From: Hymenopus coronatus
Taxonomy: Eukaryota > Arthropoda > Insecta > Mantodea > Hymenopodidae
Assembly: GCA_030762935.1 (NCBI GenBank)
Contig: CM060900.1
Coordinates: 435,467,921-435,531,920, forward strand
DNA: 64,000 bases
Direction of reading: 5' to 3'
Part shown: piece by piece, positions 10,740-20,713 of the stretch
Position numbering within the stretch: position 1 is the stretch's first letter
Layout: every line of letters begins with the position of its first letter
Made by a program: the position numbers and the translations under genes
Notes under the pieces: model-generated
Databases searched by the model: none
What the model was told of the DNA's origin: nothing
What the model saw: the letters and a program-made list of their open reading frames with translations, nothing else

Positions 10740-10970
10740 ATGGAATTTAGTGTCACGACTCCTGATATAACAGAGGAGGCGAGTAATGTTGTTAACAATT
10801 TACTTCCACAGAAATCAAAAAAGAGCTATGAAAAGTTATATGATAAATTCATGGTATGGAGAATAACAAAGAATGTGACTCGTAATTTACTTTGAAGAAA
10901 TGTCATAAACAATGAAATCTCCAACCTTGTGGACAAGTTATTCAGTATTGAGAACTACTCCATATTTATA
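10740..10970 (+). pseudogene. N-terminal relic of a tyrosine-recombinase-like element protein
   Basis: From ATG at 10740, 51 codons are open and include LLPQKSKKSYEKLYDKFMVW. This resembles the SAM-like N-terminal segment of the phage-integrase-type proteins common in insect genomes (Crypton or ZMYM2/QRICH1-like: LLP-KS...YE..Y..F..W). After the stop, a shifted frame continues with LEEMS-stop-TMKSPTLWTSYSVLRTT, matching the next conserved segment (S-TLW.YYSMLR) of the same family. No catalytic domain follows. The assignment rests on motif recall only. It is dead: there is a frameshift, a stop, and the C-terminal half is missing. Confidence 0.5.
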
Positions 10971-12316
10971 TGGAACTGACCATGGTTGGAAGTAGAGCTA
11001 GAGCGCATGCCCTGGATTATTGACTTCCTCCTCTCTCTGATGCCAAAGTCATGACCTGCTTTGCTTTGCTCCGGGAAATAATTATATATTCTTATAATTC
11101 TTATATATAATTAAATATTCCTAGAGATTATTGTACGCGTAAGACATTTCTATAATTTTATGCAGATTAACAGGCAGTGAAGAGAAGAGCCATTAGTAGG
11201 GCAGTGCGCAAGCGAGAAAAATTATCTGGAAATGAAAATCTGTATCAAAATGGTCTTTTCGATATAGAGTCCTAACAGTAAATGAACACATTTCAGTATA
11301 CGACAATAAAAAAAAATGTTCACATTAAGTGAGCAACAAATAATTATCTACCTAATTCGGCCCAGAAAATGTAATTTAATAAATGCATCAATTCCTTGTT
11401 TTATTTAACATAAATTAATATGTATTTATACAGTTTCTGTGTACATAACAAAACACCTGGGAAATGTTGACCTGATGTTAATTCAGTGTTTTTGTTACAA
11501 ACCTCAATAAGTGAGATATGCAGGGTTTTTTTTATTTTGTATCCCATCATAACCCTTCAGCTATGTGAAAATAATTAAAGTGGCAAATAACCTTTACTCT
11601 ACTAAACACTTTCATTATAACCAGTTCAAACAATTTACAGAAAGTTTTAAGCATATATAAACACAAATATTTAAAATGAAGTTTTATTGGATGTAGATGA
11701 GGACGTAGTAAGTGTGTGTAAGAGTGGAAGGGAGAGAGAGAGGAAGCGAGAGAGCATTATAATCAGGCATCGAATGATGTTAAACCTCAATTGGAACATT
11801 TCTTCAACTGAAATGCTTTTCTTGGATACAACTGAGTATTTATAAACCTTTTAAATAGTCTCCAGATAAATATAAAAGTCTTCATTTATTTCCATATCAT
11901 AGTATTAACCTAATAAAGCATTTTATCTATTTGATAAATATATACTTTCGTCTGCTTAAAAGAAACTTGTCACAGCTTTAGTGTCAGCACTTCTTGAAGT
12001 TCAGCGTTTTTTTCATTGTAAAGAAACTTTGAGACATTTACCTATTGTACTTTTAAGTTCTTTTTATTTATTTCATATATTAGAAAACTCAGTCTTCCAG
12101 CGAAACATATTTGCCAACCCTTTGCTCTTGAACTATTTTCTGCATTATGACGCGTATGATTGCGTTGTCTGAAAATATTATCGTATCCCAAAACGTATCC
12201 GGATGTGACTAACTAGACAACAATATCACAGCGAGAGGGGAATGTGCTACCAACGAATGCGTTTTCTTTGTGTTCTTTGATTGCGAACACTGGTCTTATG
12301 GCGCTAAATAGTAGTA
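10971..12316. other. Non-genic AT-rich stretch
   Basis: No supported gene. A short GA-rich patch (11725-11755) and AT-rich sequence only. Confidence 0.45.

Positions 12317-12364
<48 letters not shown>
12317..12364. repeat. (TAA)n microsatellite
   Basis: About 15 TAA/AAT trinucleotides in a row. The polyasparagine frame across it is not a gene. Confidence 0.95.
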
Positions 12365-12366
<2 letters not shown>

Positions 12367-13020
12367 GATGCTCTAAATACCACGGATCATACCGGCGCCG
12401 CCGGTGTGCAGGAATTTGCTCATGTAAGAACACTTTTACATGCCGGAAAGTCGCCTAAGATGAGGCCGTCGCTTTTAAGCACACTTAAATAACACCGGTC
12501 TGGGCCGGGTTTGTACACGCGACTATAGTTCCACGTCAGCCTCAAATCAATTGAACCACCCACATCAACTTCTAATGATATTGCAACCTTACAGGTATTT
12601 AAGCACAATTTAACTATAATTCTCTTAAAATCCTTGTACCTCCATCGAGTATGCCTTTTATATGCTAAGATGCATTCACAAAGATGGATTTGTATAATGA
12701 TGGTCACAAAATAAAAAAGAAATGAAATAATGTATTCCTCATTATTGTAACGTACCCTAATAACGTTTAAAAGGGCTAAACCTGCTAAGAAAGCTGAGAT
12801 TTGCGTGTTATAAGGCTTTGAAAATAACCTCTACAGGGGAAAATGATGAAGGTACATGGATTTCAAGGCATTAACGACGAGAGTCCATTAATCGTAAGTG
12901 TCTGAAACTTAAATGCTTCCTATTGGTTTTAAACGAAACATACAGCAACAATGGAAACATTGCATTTCGAATACCATTGTCAGTATGTTTGCTGATTTGT
13001 AAAAGTTAGCACCGTCTTAA
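12365..13020. other. Non-genic stretch with a GC-richer patch
   Basis: 12380-12540 is GC-richer (ACCGGCGCCGCCGGTGTGCA, GGTCTGGGCCGGGTTTGTAC) and may be an old SINE, but no A/B-box pair could be confirmed. Confidence 0.35.
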
Positions 13021-13022
13021 TC

Positions 13023-14743
13023 ATGAGTGACATAGAAGTGACTGCCGAAGAAGAGTGGAAGGGTGAGTGGTATTATGGAAAAAAAAATATTGTGTAGTTC
13101 TTATGAAATCGGACCAGATTGTCACTGTTCCCGTTTGAAATGTTTTAAAATTATGACATCAAGCGATAGAAATAATTTAATTTCCAAATTTAACGCCATG
13201 GATAGGTAATTACGATGCCCAGAACAGCTATCTAGGAGGACTGATAAATGTAAACTTTATGTCACGAAGAGGACCAAGACAAAACAAGAATTATGCTAAT
13301 TTACACTTACATACCTACGGTTATAAAGTGATAGAGACAATGGTGTGATGGAGATACCTGTCTGTTATAAGGCCTTCATATCATTACATGTTATAACAGG
13401 AAGACGTATTCAAACAGTTCAGACCAAATTGGCTCTAACAGGTTATGCTGGTAAAGATGCACGTGGTAAGCACAATATTGGGCCAAACAAATTCAAGCAG
13501 CAACCCGAGGATACCATTCATTCTCACGCTCAATCACTCAGAGGGAAAAAATCTTATTACGGTTTCCATGATAGTCAGCGTATTTATCTACCAGAAGAAT
13601 TGAATGTAAAGAAGCTTCATGCTAAGTTTTTGGAAATTAATCATGCAAAAGCTGTGTCTTATGAAATTTGCCGTCACACCTTCAACACAAAATATAACAT
13701 CTTCGGTTACCAGCGTACCGATACATGCAGTATATGTGATGAGTTCAAAGTTGAAAAGGAAGCTCTTGAAAGACCATTTGAATTTATCTAATCCTGAAGG
13801 GAAACTTGAAATAAATTCAGAATTACGAGAACTCACCACACAACATGAATTTCCCTTACGAAGGGCAGAATCTTTCTTCAGAAGAAAACGCCAAATCAGA
13901 AGTTCGCTTCACATGAAGCTGTATGTTTTGATTTTCAAATGAACTTAAAATTGCCCAATGTTAGAACTATAAACGACAATTGCAATTTTATCTATTTAAT
14001 GTTCGCGCTCTTTCGAATAGTAACTCAGTCTTTTACACTTATGACGAGTCTATAGGGAAAAAAGGTGCTGATGATTTGTCGATGTTACACCATTTTATTT
14101 TTCATGTTCTTTGGGATGATGTTGAAGCCTTGACAATCTTCTGTGATTCTTGCTGCGGACAAAATAAGAACTATACAGTCATGCGATTTTTCTACTATTT
14201 TGCCTATGTTCAAAGGCGTTTGAAAACCGTCACTGTAGTATTCCAATCAGGGGACATTCCTTTATGGAATGCGATCGGAATATGGGTCTCATTAATCAAA
14301 GCCTTAGAGCTGAAGTTCGTACACATTGGAGAGACCGCATCAGAGCCGCAAGACAGAAGTCAAGCCCTTTTAATGTGGAGGAATGTGACCGAAGTTTGTT
14401 CAGAAACTGGGGAGAACACTTCAATACCCATTTTAAAGCCAAGCGCCCATTTCTACAAGAACGATTCGCGAGCTTCAGATTGAACATTATCAGCCCCACT
14501 AGTCTTAAATCGAAATACGTACAATGGAGCCTGGTCTTCAAGTGTTATAACACTTCCAAAACAGAAGAGAAATATTCAGCCACATTTACAGGAAGGAGAA
14601 TTTCTGCACCAACTAAGAAACTATGATGGGCCTCTCCCTATATCTCATGAAAAATTTAAGGACTTACAAGATTTAAAAAAAAATTGTGAAGAATCTCCAC
14701 AAATATTTTATAACAACCTTCCATATAAAATAACAGCCAAGTA
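13023..14743 (+). pseudogene. Decayed DDE/RNase-H-like transposase (RGKH...GQNKN...GHS-MECDRNMG family)
   Basis: Fragments in shifting frames line up in the order of an insect-wide transposon-derived protein family. An acidic start (about 13023) is followed by a Cys-rich segment (CHCSRLKCFK, 13120-13160), VCYKAFISLHVITGRRIQTV and ARGKHNIGPNKF (13345-13510). Next come YLPEELNVKKLHAKFL, TDTCSICDEF (zinc-knuckle-like, 13720-13745) and HEFPLRRAESFFRRKRQ. The later blocks are FHVLWDDVEALTIFCDSCCG followed by QNKNYTVMRFFYYF (14100-14200), then GHSFMECDRNMGLINQS (14252-14300). At least three frameshifts (near 13780, 13945 and 14250) and several stops separate them. The CDSCCGQNKN block probably holds a catalytic aspartate. 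I recognise the family by its motifs but not a formal superfamily name. No terminal repeats were identified. Confidence 0.65.
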
Positions 14744-15189
14744 AAGTATTTCATTATGTTGTACGCTGTGACAATATTAAGACCACAAACCACAAGATAT
14801 AATATTTTTATTTTGTAATTATATTATTAACTTAAAATTTATTGGGCTAAATAGCTTAAAAACATACATTTAACTGTTAATGTTTGTGTGAATTGTTATT
14901 GCTGAATTGTTTTACTTGTGATATTAATATATTTGAAAGACGTTGTGTTCATTTTAATGCAAAAAGATTTAAGTAAAGGAGTTTGTAATGTTTGGCTGGA
15001 GACGTGACCAATAATCGCAACAAGGATAGAAAGAAACGGAAAGAGTTATACGTATGTGCGTTGCTAAAACTTACATACGTTACACGGCCCTGGAATGAAC
15101 GCACGGTAACACAAATATTTCTGTTATAATTTCTGTAAAGAAAAAGGAAGATCGTTTGGTTTAACAACGAAACAAGAAAGAGTAAGGAT
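14744..15189. other. AT-rich stretch, possibly including divergent 5' LTR
   Basis: If the 5' LTR is as long as the 3' one (~440 bp), its U3 would fall at about 14980-15195. However, this stretch does not match the 3' LTR U3. Nothing else is recognised. Confidence 0.35.
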
Positions 15190-15195
15190 GTTGTA

Positions 15196-15420
15196 TTCTG
15201 GTGAACAATAAGTGTTATAACTGGATTCTGTGTGTGTTTATGTATCTGTAAATATTCACAATAAATTCAAAAGATTAAGAACAATATTTATTTATGGTAG
15301 TTGAAATCAAAGTACAGAATGCGTCTGGTATACCACAAACCTGAGAAGAGAGAAGATTCCACATGGTAGAAGTATAAAATTATGAAAATTAAATACACAC
15401 GAACCAACTTATTCGTTGCA
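15196..15420 (+). repeat. 5' LTR (R/U5-like part)
   Basis: Closely matches 20490-20713, with only scattered differences. Shared blocks include GTGTGTTTATGTATCTGTAA, CAAAAGATTAAGAACAATAT, ACAGAATGCGTCT-GTATACC and AAATACACACGAACCAACTT. It contains AATAAA-type signals (ACAATAAATTC) and ends in TTGCA, the CA expected at an LTR end. Similarity stops abruptly at its left edge. Confidence 0.7.
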
Positions 15421-15422
15421 AA

Positions 15423-15440
15423 TGGTACTATAAGCTAAGG
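15423..15440 (+). other. Candidate primer-binding site
   Basis: TGGTACTATAAGCTAAGG starts two bases after the 5' LTR end, the usual offset. It begins with TGG, complementary to the CCA end of a tRNA. The donor tRNA was not identified. Confidence 0.45.
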
Positions 15441-15469
15441 GGCCTGAATAGAGACGCTAATTAAAAGAA

Positions 15470-16690
15470 ACGAAAAAGACGGCAAAGAAAAGAAACTACC
15501 CCGAGGAAATCGTCGTGACGCTACAGAAGAGGATCAACGACGTGGAGAATATCAACGCGATGCCGATGAGGATCGTCGCCAGAGATACCAAGGACGAAGG
15601 TTTCTCAGGTTCACGGTGATATATTACTATCCTCTTCATGTAAGTGAATAACTCAATTTCATATAACAAAATTATTATATGTTACTAAGATCTGGAAAAA
15701 TGAGTGTGAAAAAGGACATAAAATGGACAAACTCACCGTCGCTAATAACACGGTTAAGGAAAAGGACCAGCCCCCCCCCCCATAGCTATAGCTGAAAATG
15801 TTACATTAAAAGTTACAGTAGCTCTCATAAATAATCAGAACAAAAGTTTAAGTAAGCTAGCAGAAAGCCAAAGTAAGTTAGCTGAAAATCAGAAAGAATT
15901 AGCACATAATGCCAACCAAAGTTTGAGTAACCTAGTAGAAAACCAAAGTAAGTTAGCTGAAAACCTGAAAGAATTAGCAGATAGACGTGATAGAGCTAGC
16001 CGAAAACCCGCGTAGGCAATTTAAGGACGTGAAAAATTCATTAGATGTGCAACAAAATAAATTAGAAAAACTGAGTCAAATGGTAATTAGAGTAAAAAAT
16101 TAAACTGCAGGCGGTAGTAATAAAGGAATTGAGAGACGAAGAGGCTAGAAAAATCGAATTTAAAGATCAGGTAGAAAGACAGGCTGTAGTTGTGAATGAA
16201 ATTAAAAATTCTGTAGAAGATGTCCGTTCACAATTTAAGAATTTAAGTGTTGATGTGATAAATGAATTTGTTAGAATTAGAGAAGAGAATGTAGAACGTA
16301 AGAAGGAAATGAAGGCTGAGACTAAGACAACTGAAAGCAATAAATGAAAACCAGATAAAGTTAGAAGAAAATGTAAATGCTCGTCAAAAACAATTAGAAG
16401 AAAATGTAAATGTTAGTCATAAGCGATTAGAAGAAAATATAAATAACCTAAACAAAGCTGTGATAGCGTTACAGTCAGCATTCCCACTGAAAAATGTATA
16501 TATGAATTTAAATAATAATCATGATATGTTTAATGATAATAATGCATGCGATGCTTGTTCTGTAACACGTAATCAAAGTGAAGGTAACAATGGCAAAGCT
16601 GCCAATCCATTGTTTCAAGACTATTTAAATAATGATTACTATAGAATAACACATCCCACATACACAAACCAAAACACCTGTTACTGAATG
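15470..16690 (+). pseudogene. Gag-like coiled-coil relic of the LTR element
   Basis: An Arg-rich start (PRRNRRDATEEDQRR, about 15500) is followed by a segment built from repeats of the heptad-like phrase LAENQSKLAENQKELA (15845-15990, two clear copies). More coiled-coil text follows (RIREENVERKKEMKAE, about 16270-16310), then LEENVNARQKQLEENVNVSH-like repeats (16360-16440). Stops and shifts break it at about 16014, 16100 and 16346. Long coiled coils are common in retroelement Gag proteins, but no zinc knuckle or capsid motif is seen, so the Gag label rests on position behind the LTR and PBS. Confidence 0.4.
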
Positions 16691-16719
16691 AAATCTCACC
16701 CGCAATAGTGGTGGTAGTA

Positions 16720-16930
16720 TTCGAATGCAAAATGCCGATGTATTCGATTCTTGGAAGTTCTCGAGATGTTCTCGAATTCTGAATGTTGTATTCGAATCCT
16801 TCACTCGGATGAGTTCTCGTTTGAATATGTCCTGAATGCTATATTCGAATCCTGCGCTCGGGTCTCGGACATGTGCAGGTGCACCGAGAATCGAGAACGG
16901 ATCATTCTAGCGCTTGGATCGTGTAGGGGC
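16720..16930 (+). repeat. Short internal repeats around TATTCGAATCCT
   Basis: Two to three imperfect ~65-base repeats share GTATTCGAATCCT-CACTCGGA, TTCTCG and CCTGAATG. The sequence is GC-richer than its surroundings. No function is apparent. Confidence 0.5.
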
Positions 16931-17309
16931 GAGGGTTGAGCCCGCTGATAAACAACCTACGAGATAATCATCTGGCCAGAATAGAATATCAGAATATGCT
17001 ATCAAGTAAAGCTATGAACTTCTTATCATTCCAAAGCTAACGAACGATTGCCATACATATACGCGATTATATTTTAATTTTATTTCGTGTTATAACGGAA
17101 TGTGCGATCGGTTAGGGCAACGAATGAACAATATTAGAAATTGGAATTAAACGATTGCATTCTGTCTTCTCCACCCAGAGATTCCCAGCTGGGGGCAGGA
17201 ATTTTTCTTTAACCAGAATCATTCCCTATCCCTAACAGAGTTGCAAGTACGCATGTGGGAGTGAATGTGTGTGCATTTTTATAGCATTTTAAAAACTGAA
17301 AAAAAAAAA

Positions 17310-18148
17310 TGTTCCAGTCTCATGACTTTCTCTAGCTGTTCCATACACAAAACTACTCTTTCAAAAGATTATTCATCTTTTACATTATGGTAATCGAGAA
17401 AAGCATTAGCAGAAATGGACCTATTACTCGCTTCCTTGTAAGAAGAAGGGAAATAAGGGAATACGCTAGGCTAAAGTAATAACAAAAAAATTTAATAGCT
17501 GGTCGTTATGTGAACGAATGACGTGGTTCGCTTTGGATGGTCCAGTTTGAGAAAAGTTAGATAGTTTAAAATTGAAACCAATAACAAGGAATATCTTGAA
17601 AATTGTCAACTCTACATAAAAAAAAAAGTATGTGACATAACTTATGTTTTAAACCAGATCTACATATTTATAGTAAGTTTTTGTCCATCCCTTACGGTTT
17701 AACCGTTGTGCAAAATACTGCAAAACTCATGCAGAATAAAGAGCTCTTCAGAGTCTAATCCTAAAAATTCAAAATATACATTTTATATGTTATGTAAATA
17801 TCTTTAATACACGATATTTTAATCAAAATCGTTAGAGCCACTTTTGAGAAAATCATTATTTTCGAAAAATGTTTCATGTAAAGGATAGCTGGGGTTGGGG
17901 GATTTTCTTGAAAATGTTTCGTGTCTCATTTGGTATTTTACGGTCTTTTCGTTTTTGAGCTATGCTGTCACCCCCCCCCCACAGAAACGCGCGCGCGGAC
18001 CTTTTTCTAAAAAATTATATTTTTCGACCAAGGACACAGCAAAGCATATATTTCCGGTGAAATCTGATATCGAATTTTTGGGTGGAATACAATACCTTCG
18101 CTAGCTACTATATACATTGTTATGTACATACGGCTAGAGAAAGTAAAA
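17310..18148 (+). mobile_element. Dispersed ACTTTCTCTA-ended element, copy 3
   Basis: Starts TCATGACTTTCTCTAGC and ends ACGGCTAGAGAAAGTAA, with the family's TTTCCGGTGAAATCTGATAT block near its right end. It lies inside the LTR element. A C-run (17970-17980) and a CGCG tract sit where other copies have a CA-rich tract. Confidence 0.7.
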
Positions 18149-18149
18149 T

Positions 18150-18262
18150 ATGTTTGGACTCAGGGGACCTCAAACGTATATTTCCGGTGAAATCTCGGTA
18201 TCGAATTTTTTGGTGGAATATACACTATGTATGTACATAGCACGTGTAGAGAAAGTAAAAAA
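18150..18262 (+). mobile_element. Extra right end of the ACTTTCTCTA element
   Basis: A second copy of only the last ~110 bases (GGACTCAGG…TTTCCGGTGAAATCTCGGTA…TGTAGAGAAAGTAA) directly follows copy 3. This could be a terminal duplication or a truncated tandem copy. Confidence 0.65.
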
Positions 18263-18395
18263 TATAAAAAAAACCTACAGTCCAGCGAGAAAGACACCAG
18301 CAGTTGCTTTACCAGTCAAGGCCCTGATGTAACCATACAAAATAAAGGGGGCTATAAAAACCAAACAAAAGAGCACAAATTCTGATTTGTTGCTT

Positions 18396-19074
18396 TCACA
18401 TGTCTTTCTCTACCTGCAAACAAACTTTTCTGATAAAACATTACTCTTTGATTACTTCGTGCTAGTCGGGATAAATTTTAGCAGATATGTCTTATTACTT
18501 ATTTCCTTGCAGGTAGAAGGGAAATAAGGGAATATACTAGGCTAAAGCCATAGTAAAGTTTTTAAAAGCTGTCGCTCTGCGACTGTTTTTGAAATTCGAT
18601 TATCTTTGCACGGCTATGAGTAAAACAAAATAAACACGGATGACGACCACCTGTTTGAGAAAACTATTAGTTAAATTTTAAACATATAGCAAGGAATATC
18701 TTGGAAATCGTTGACTGTACAAAAACAAAAAAACAAAACAAAAAATAAAAAATACAAAACTTACACTTTATGTGTCATGTAAATATCTTTAATATACGTC
18801 CTTTTAATCAAATTGTCAGAGGAATTTTTGGAAAATCAACATTTTCGAAAATTGTTCCATATAAAAATTAGTTTGGGATGAGGGATTTGCTTGAAAATCT
18901 TCGTTCATATGTTTAGAAGATAAGATATCAAATTTTCGTTTTTGAGGCATGCTCTTATGTACACACATGGGCCCTTTTCAAAAATGTTTATTTGTTTTAT
19001 ATTATTAAGCCGTCCTGAAAACATTTATTTCCGATGAAATCTCGGTATCGAATTTTTGGGTGGAACACAATACG

Positions 19075-19080
<6 letters not shown>
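18396..19080 (+). mobile_element. Dispersed ACTTTCTCTA-ended element, copy 4
   Basis: Starts TCACATGTCTTTCTCTACCT and shares the body and the ATCTCGGTATCGAATTTTTG block. The terminal TATACACTATGTACATAG is replaced by a long (TA)n run, so the right inverted end is missing. Confidence 0.65.
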
Positions 19081-19144
<64 letters not shown>

Positions 19145-19195
19145 TGAGTGTGTGTGCTATATATAATATATATATATAGCACACACACTCAATTT
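19079..19195. repeat. (TA)n tract followed by a perfect 25-bp-stem hairpin
   Basis: About 31 TA dinucleotides (19079-19140) run into an inverted repeat: stem 19141-19165 pairs without mismatch with 19171-19195 around a 5-base loop. The stem begins AAATTGAGTGTGTGTGC. Confidence 0.9.
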
Positions 19196-19316
19196 TCAAT
19201 TTCATTTGCAATAGTATTTTCCGTTTTCCGTTCATGAAATATGTTGGGTCTTAAATATTAAATAAAAAGTGAATATTTTCTGTGCAGCTATCACAAATGA
19301 GCATGCTTAAATAGGT

Positions 19317-19540
19317 TTTCTATACTGTTTAACGCCCGCCTTTACTACACATAGCACCGCAGGCGATGACACTGATAATGCATGGAATGAAGATGGAGCA
19401 CCAATGGAATAAGATGGCAGGGGAAACCCGCCCCTCCGCCGCTTTGTCCACCACAAATCCTGAATGTTCTTGCCTGGGATCGAATGCGGGCCGCCCTTGG
19501 TGAGAGGCGAGTGGTCTAACCCTCGGCCTCGGCATGGCCC
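19317..19540 (-). mobile_element. Full-length tRNA-derived SINE, first family
   Basis: On the minus strand it begins with the tRNA-like head (GCCATGCCGAGGCCGAGG…TTAGACCACTCGCCTCTCAC, box B GCATTCGATCCC). GATTTGTGGTGGACAAAGCG and the GGCGGG…TTTCCCC body follow. The 9-bp direct repeat TAAATAGGT at 19308-19316 and 19541-19549 fits its target duplication. Confidence 0.85.
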
Positions 19541-19679
19541 TAAATAGGTCGCCATCCAGATGATTGTAATTATTAAATCACACCCACCGGTCAAAAGTGA
19601 CATTCCAGAAGCAACCTAAATATACCAGTCATAGTCACAGTGATAGTCATTTGAAACTTGCTAAATATTAGTTTCATTT

Positions 19680-19862
19680 ATGGACGCTCTTTAACCGATG
19701 CATCACATTTTATATTGGGCTTAGGTTTATTCAGATGGCTTTATTTACCTTCCGATACAACTCATGCTAAGGATGTTTAAGCCCGAAAGAAATTCATCGC
19801 CCTCCGTCGGGTTTGAACCCGCGACCATGGGAATCAGAGGCTAGCATTCTAATTGAGTAATG
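19680..19862 (-). mobile_element. tRNA-derived SINE, second family
   Basis: Antisense relative of the element at 4862: the box B region reads GCGGGTTCAAACCCGACGGA on the minus strand, and the body contains CTTAGCATGAGTTGTATCGG. Its ends are approximate. Confidence 0.7.
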
Positions 19863-19888
19863 CTAATACAAAAATGTTTTTGTACGTT

Positions 19889-19890
<2 letters not shown>

Positions 19891-19928
<38 letters not shown>
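19891..19928. repeat. (CA)n microsatellite
   Basis: About 19 uninterrupted CA dinucleotides. Confidence 0.95.
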
Positions 19929-19930
<2 letters not shown>

Positions 19931-20271
19931 AATGCTATATTTCTGAGAAAGTTTGTTTTGTGAACCAAATGTTTGTATTTCCAGAATTTTAAAATTCATG
20001 ATGCCAAACATTGCGACTGTTGTATACAGAATCTGGCAAATATATTACTTAATGATATTGTATTTATATTTCAATCGTAACACTTGAAGATCATTTTTAT
20101 CTGCAAATAATAAAGTTACTATATTTCTTAACATTTTATATTCAAATTAATGGAAGAAACAGTTATGAATGAAAATGCATAACGCTTAAGCCACGATAAT
20201 CTTGGATAGAGACTTCAACATTTTGAGAATAACATGTCATATTTTTTGTCCATCATTTAAATTACATGCCT

Positions 20272-20713
20272 TGTTCGAGATCAACCATAGCGAGAACTGC
20301 GAGCATCACTCGAGTAGCGATAGGGTAGCATCCGAGAACTTGCTAATGAATACAAGCTGATTTCGATTAGCGCAAGGTTTATAGTATTCGAAAACAAGCA
20401 TGGCAAGAAATGTGAACGTCTCTCGAGTGACGATAACGTAGCATCCGATAACTTGCTTATGCAGAAGCTGATTTCGAAACCATTTTGATTACAGTATCTG
20501 GTGAAAAATAAGTGTTGTAACTTGATTCTGCGTGTGTTTATGTATCTGTAAATATTCACAATATATTCAAAAGATTAAGAACAATATTTATTAATGGTAG
20601 TTGAAATCAAAATACAGAATGCGTCTCGTATACCACAAACCTGAGAAGAGTCTACATGGTAGAAGTATAAAATTATGAAAATTAAATACACACGAACCAA
20701 CTTATTCGTTGCA
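20272..20713 (+). repeat. 3' LTR with a duplicated U3 segment
   Basis: The right half (20490-20713) matches the 5' LTR. The left half is unmatched there but holds an internal imperfect duplication: CGAG-CACTCGAGTAGCGATA, GTAGCATCCGAGAACTTGCT and AGCTGATTTCGA recur about 120 bases later. If it starts at TGTTCGAGATC it has the canonical TG…CA ends. The repeated U3 segment looks like a duplicated enhancer; this is inference. Confidence 0.55.

Larger units (their letters stand above)
15190..20713 (+). mobile_element. Degenerate LTR retroelement carrying nested insertions
   Basis: The element is bounded by two direct repeats with the same right edge (…ACTTATTCGTTGCA at 15420 and 20713). Inside are a primer-binding-site candidate, a coiled-coil gag-like relic (15770-16690), and then at least five later insertions: copies of the ACTTTCTCTA element at 17310-18148, 18150-18262 and 18396-19080, and SINEs at 19317-19540 and about 19680-19862. 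No protease, reverse transcriptase or integrase motif is visible, so pol is deleted or was never present. Whether it was a Ty3-like, BEL-like or non-autonomous element cannot be told. Confidence 0.6.
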
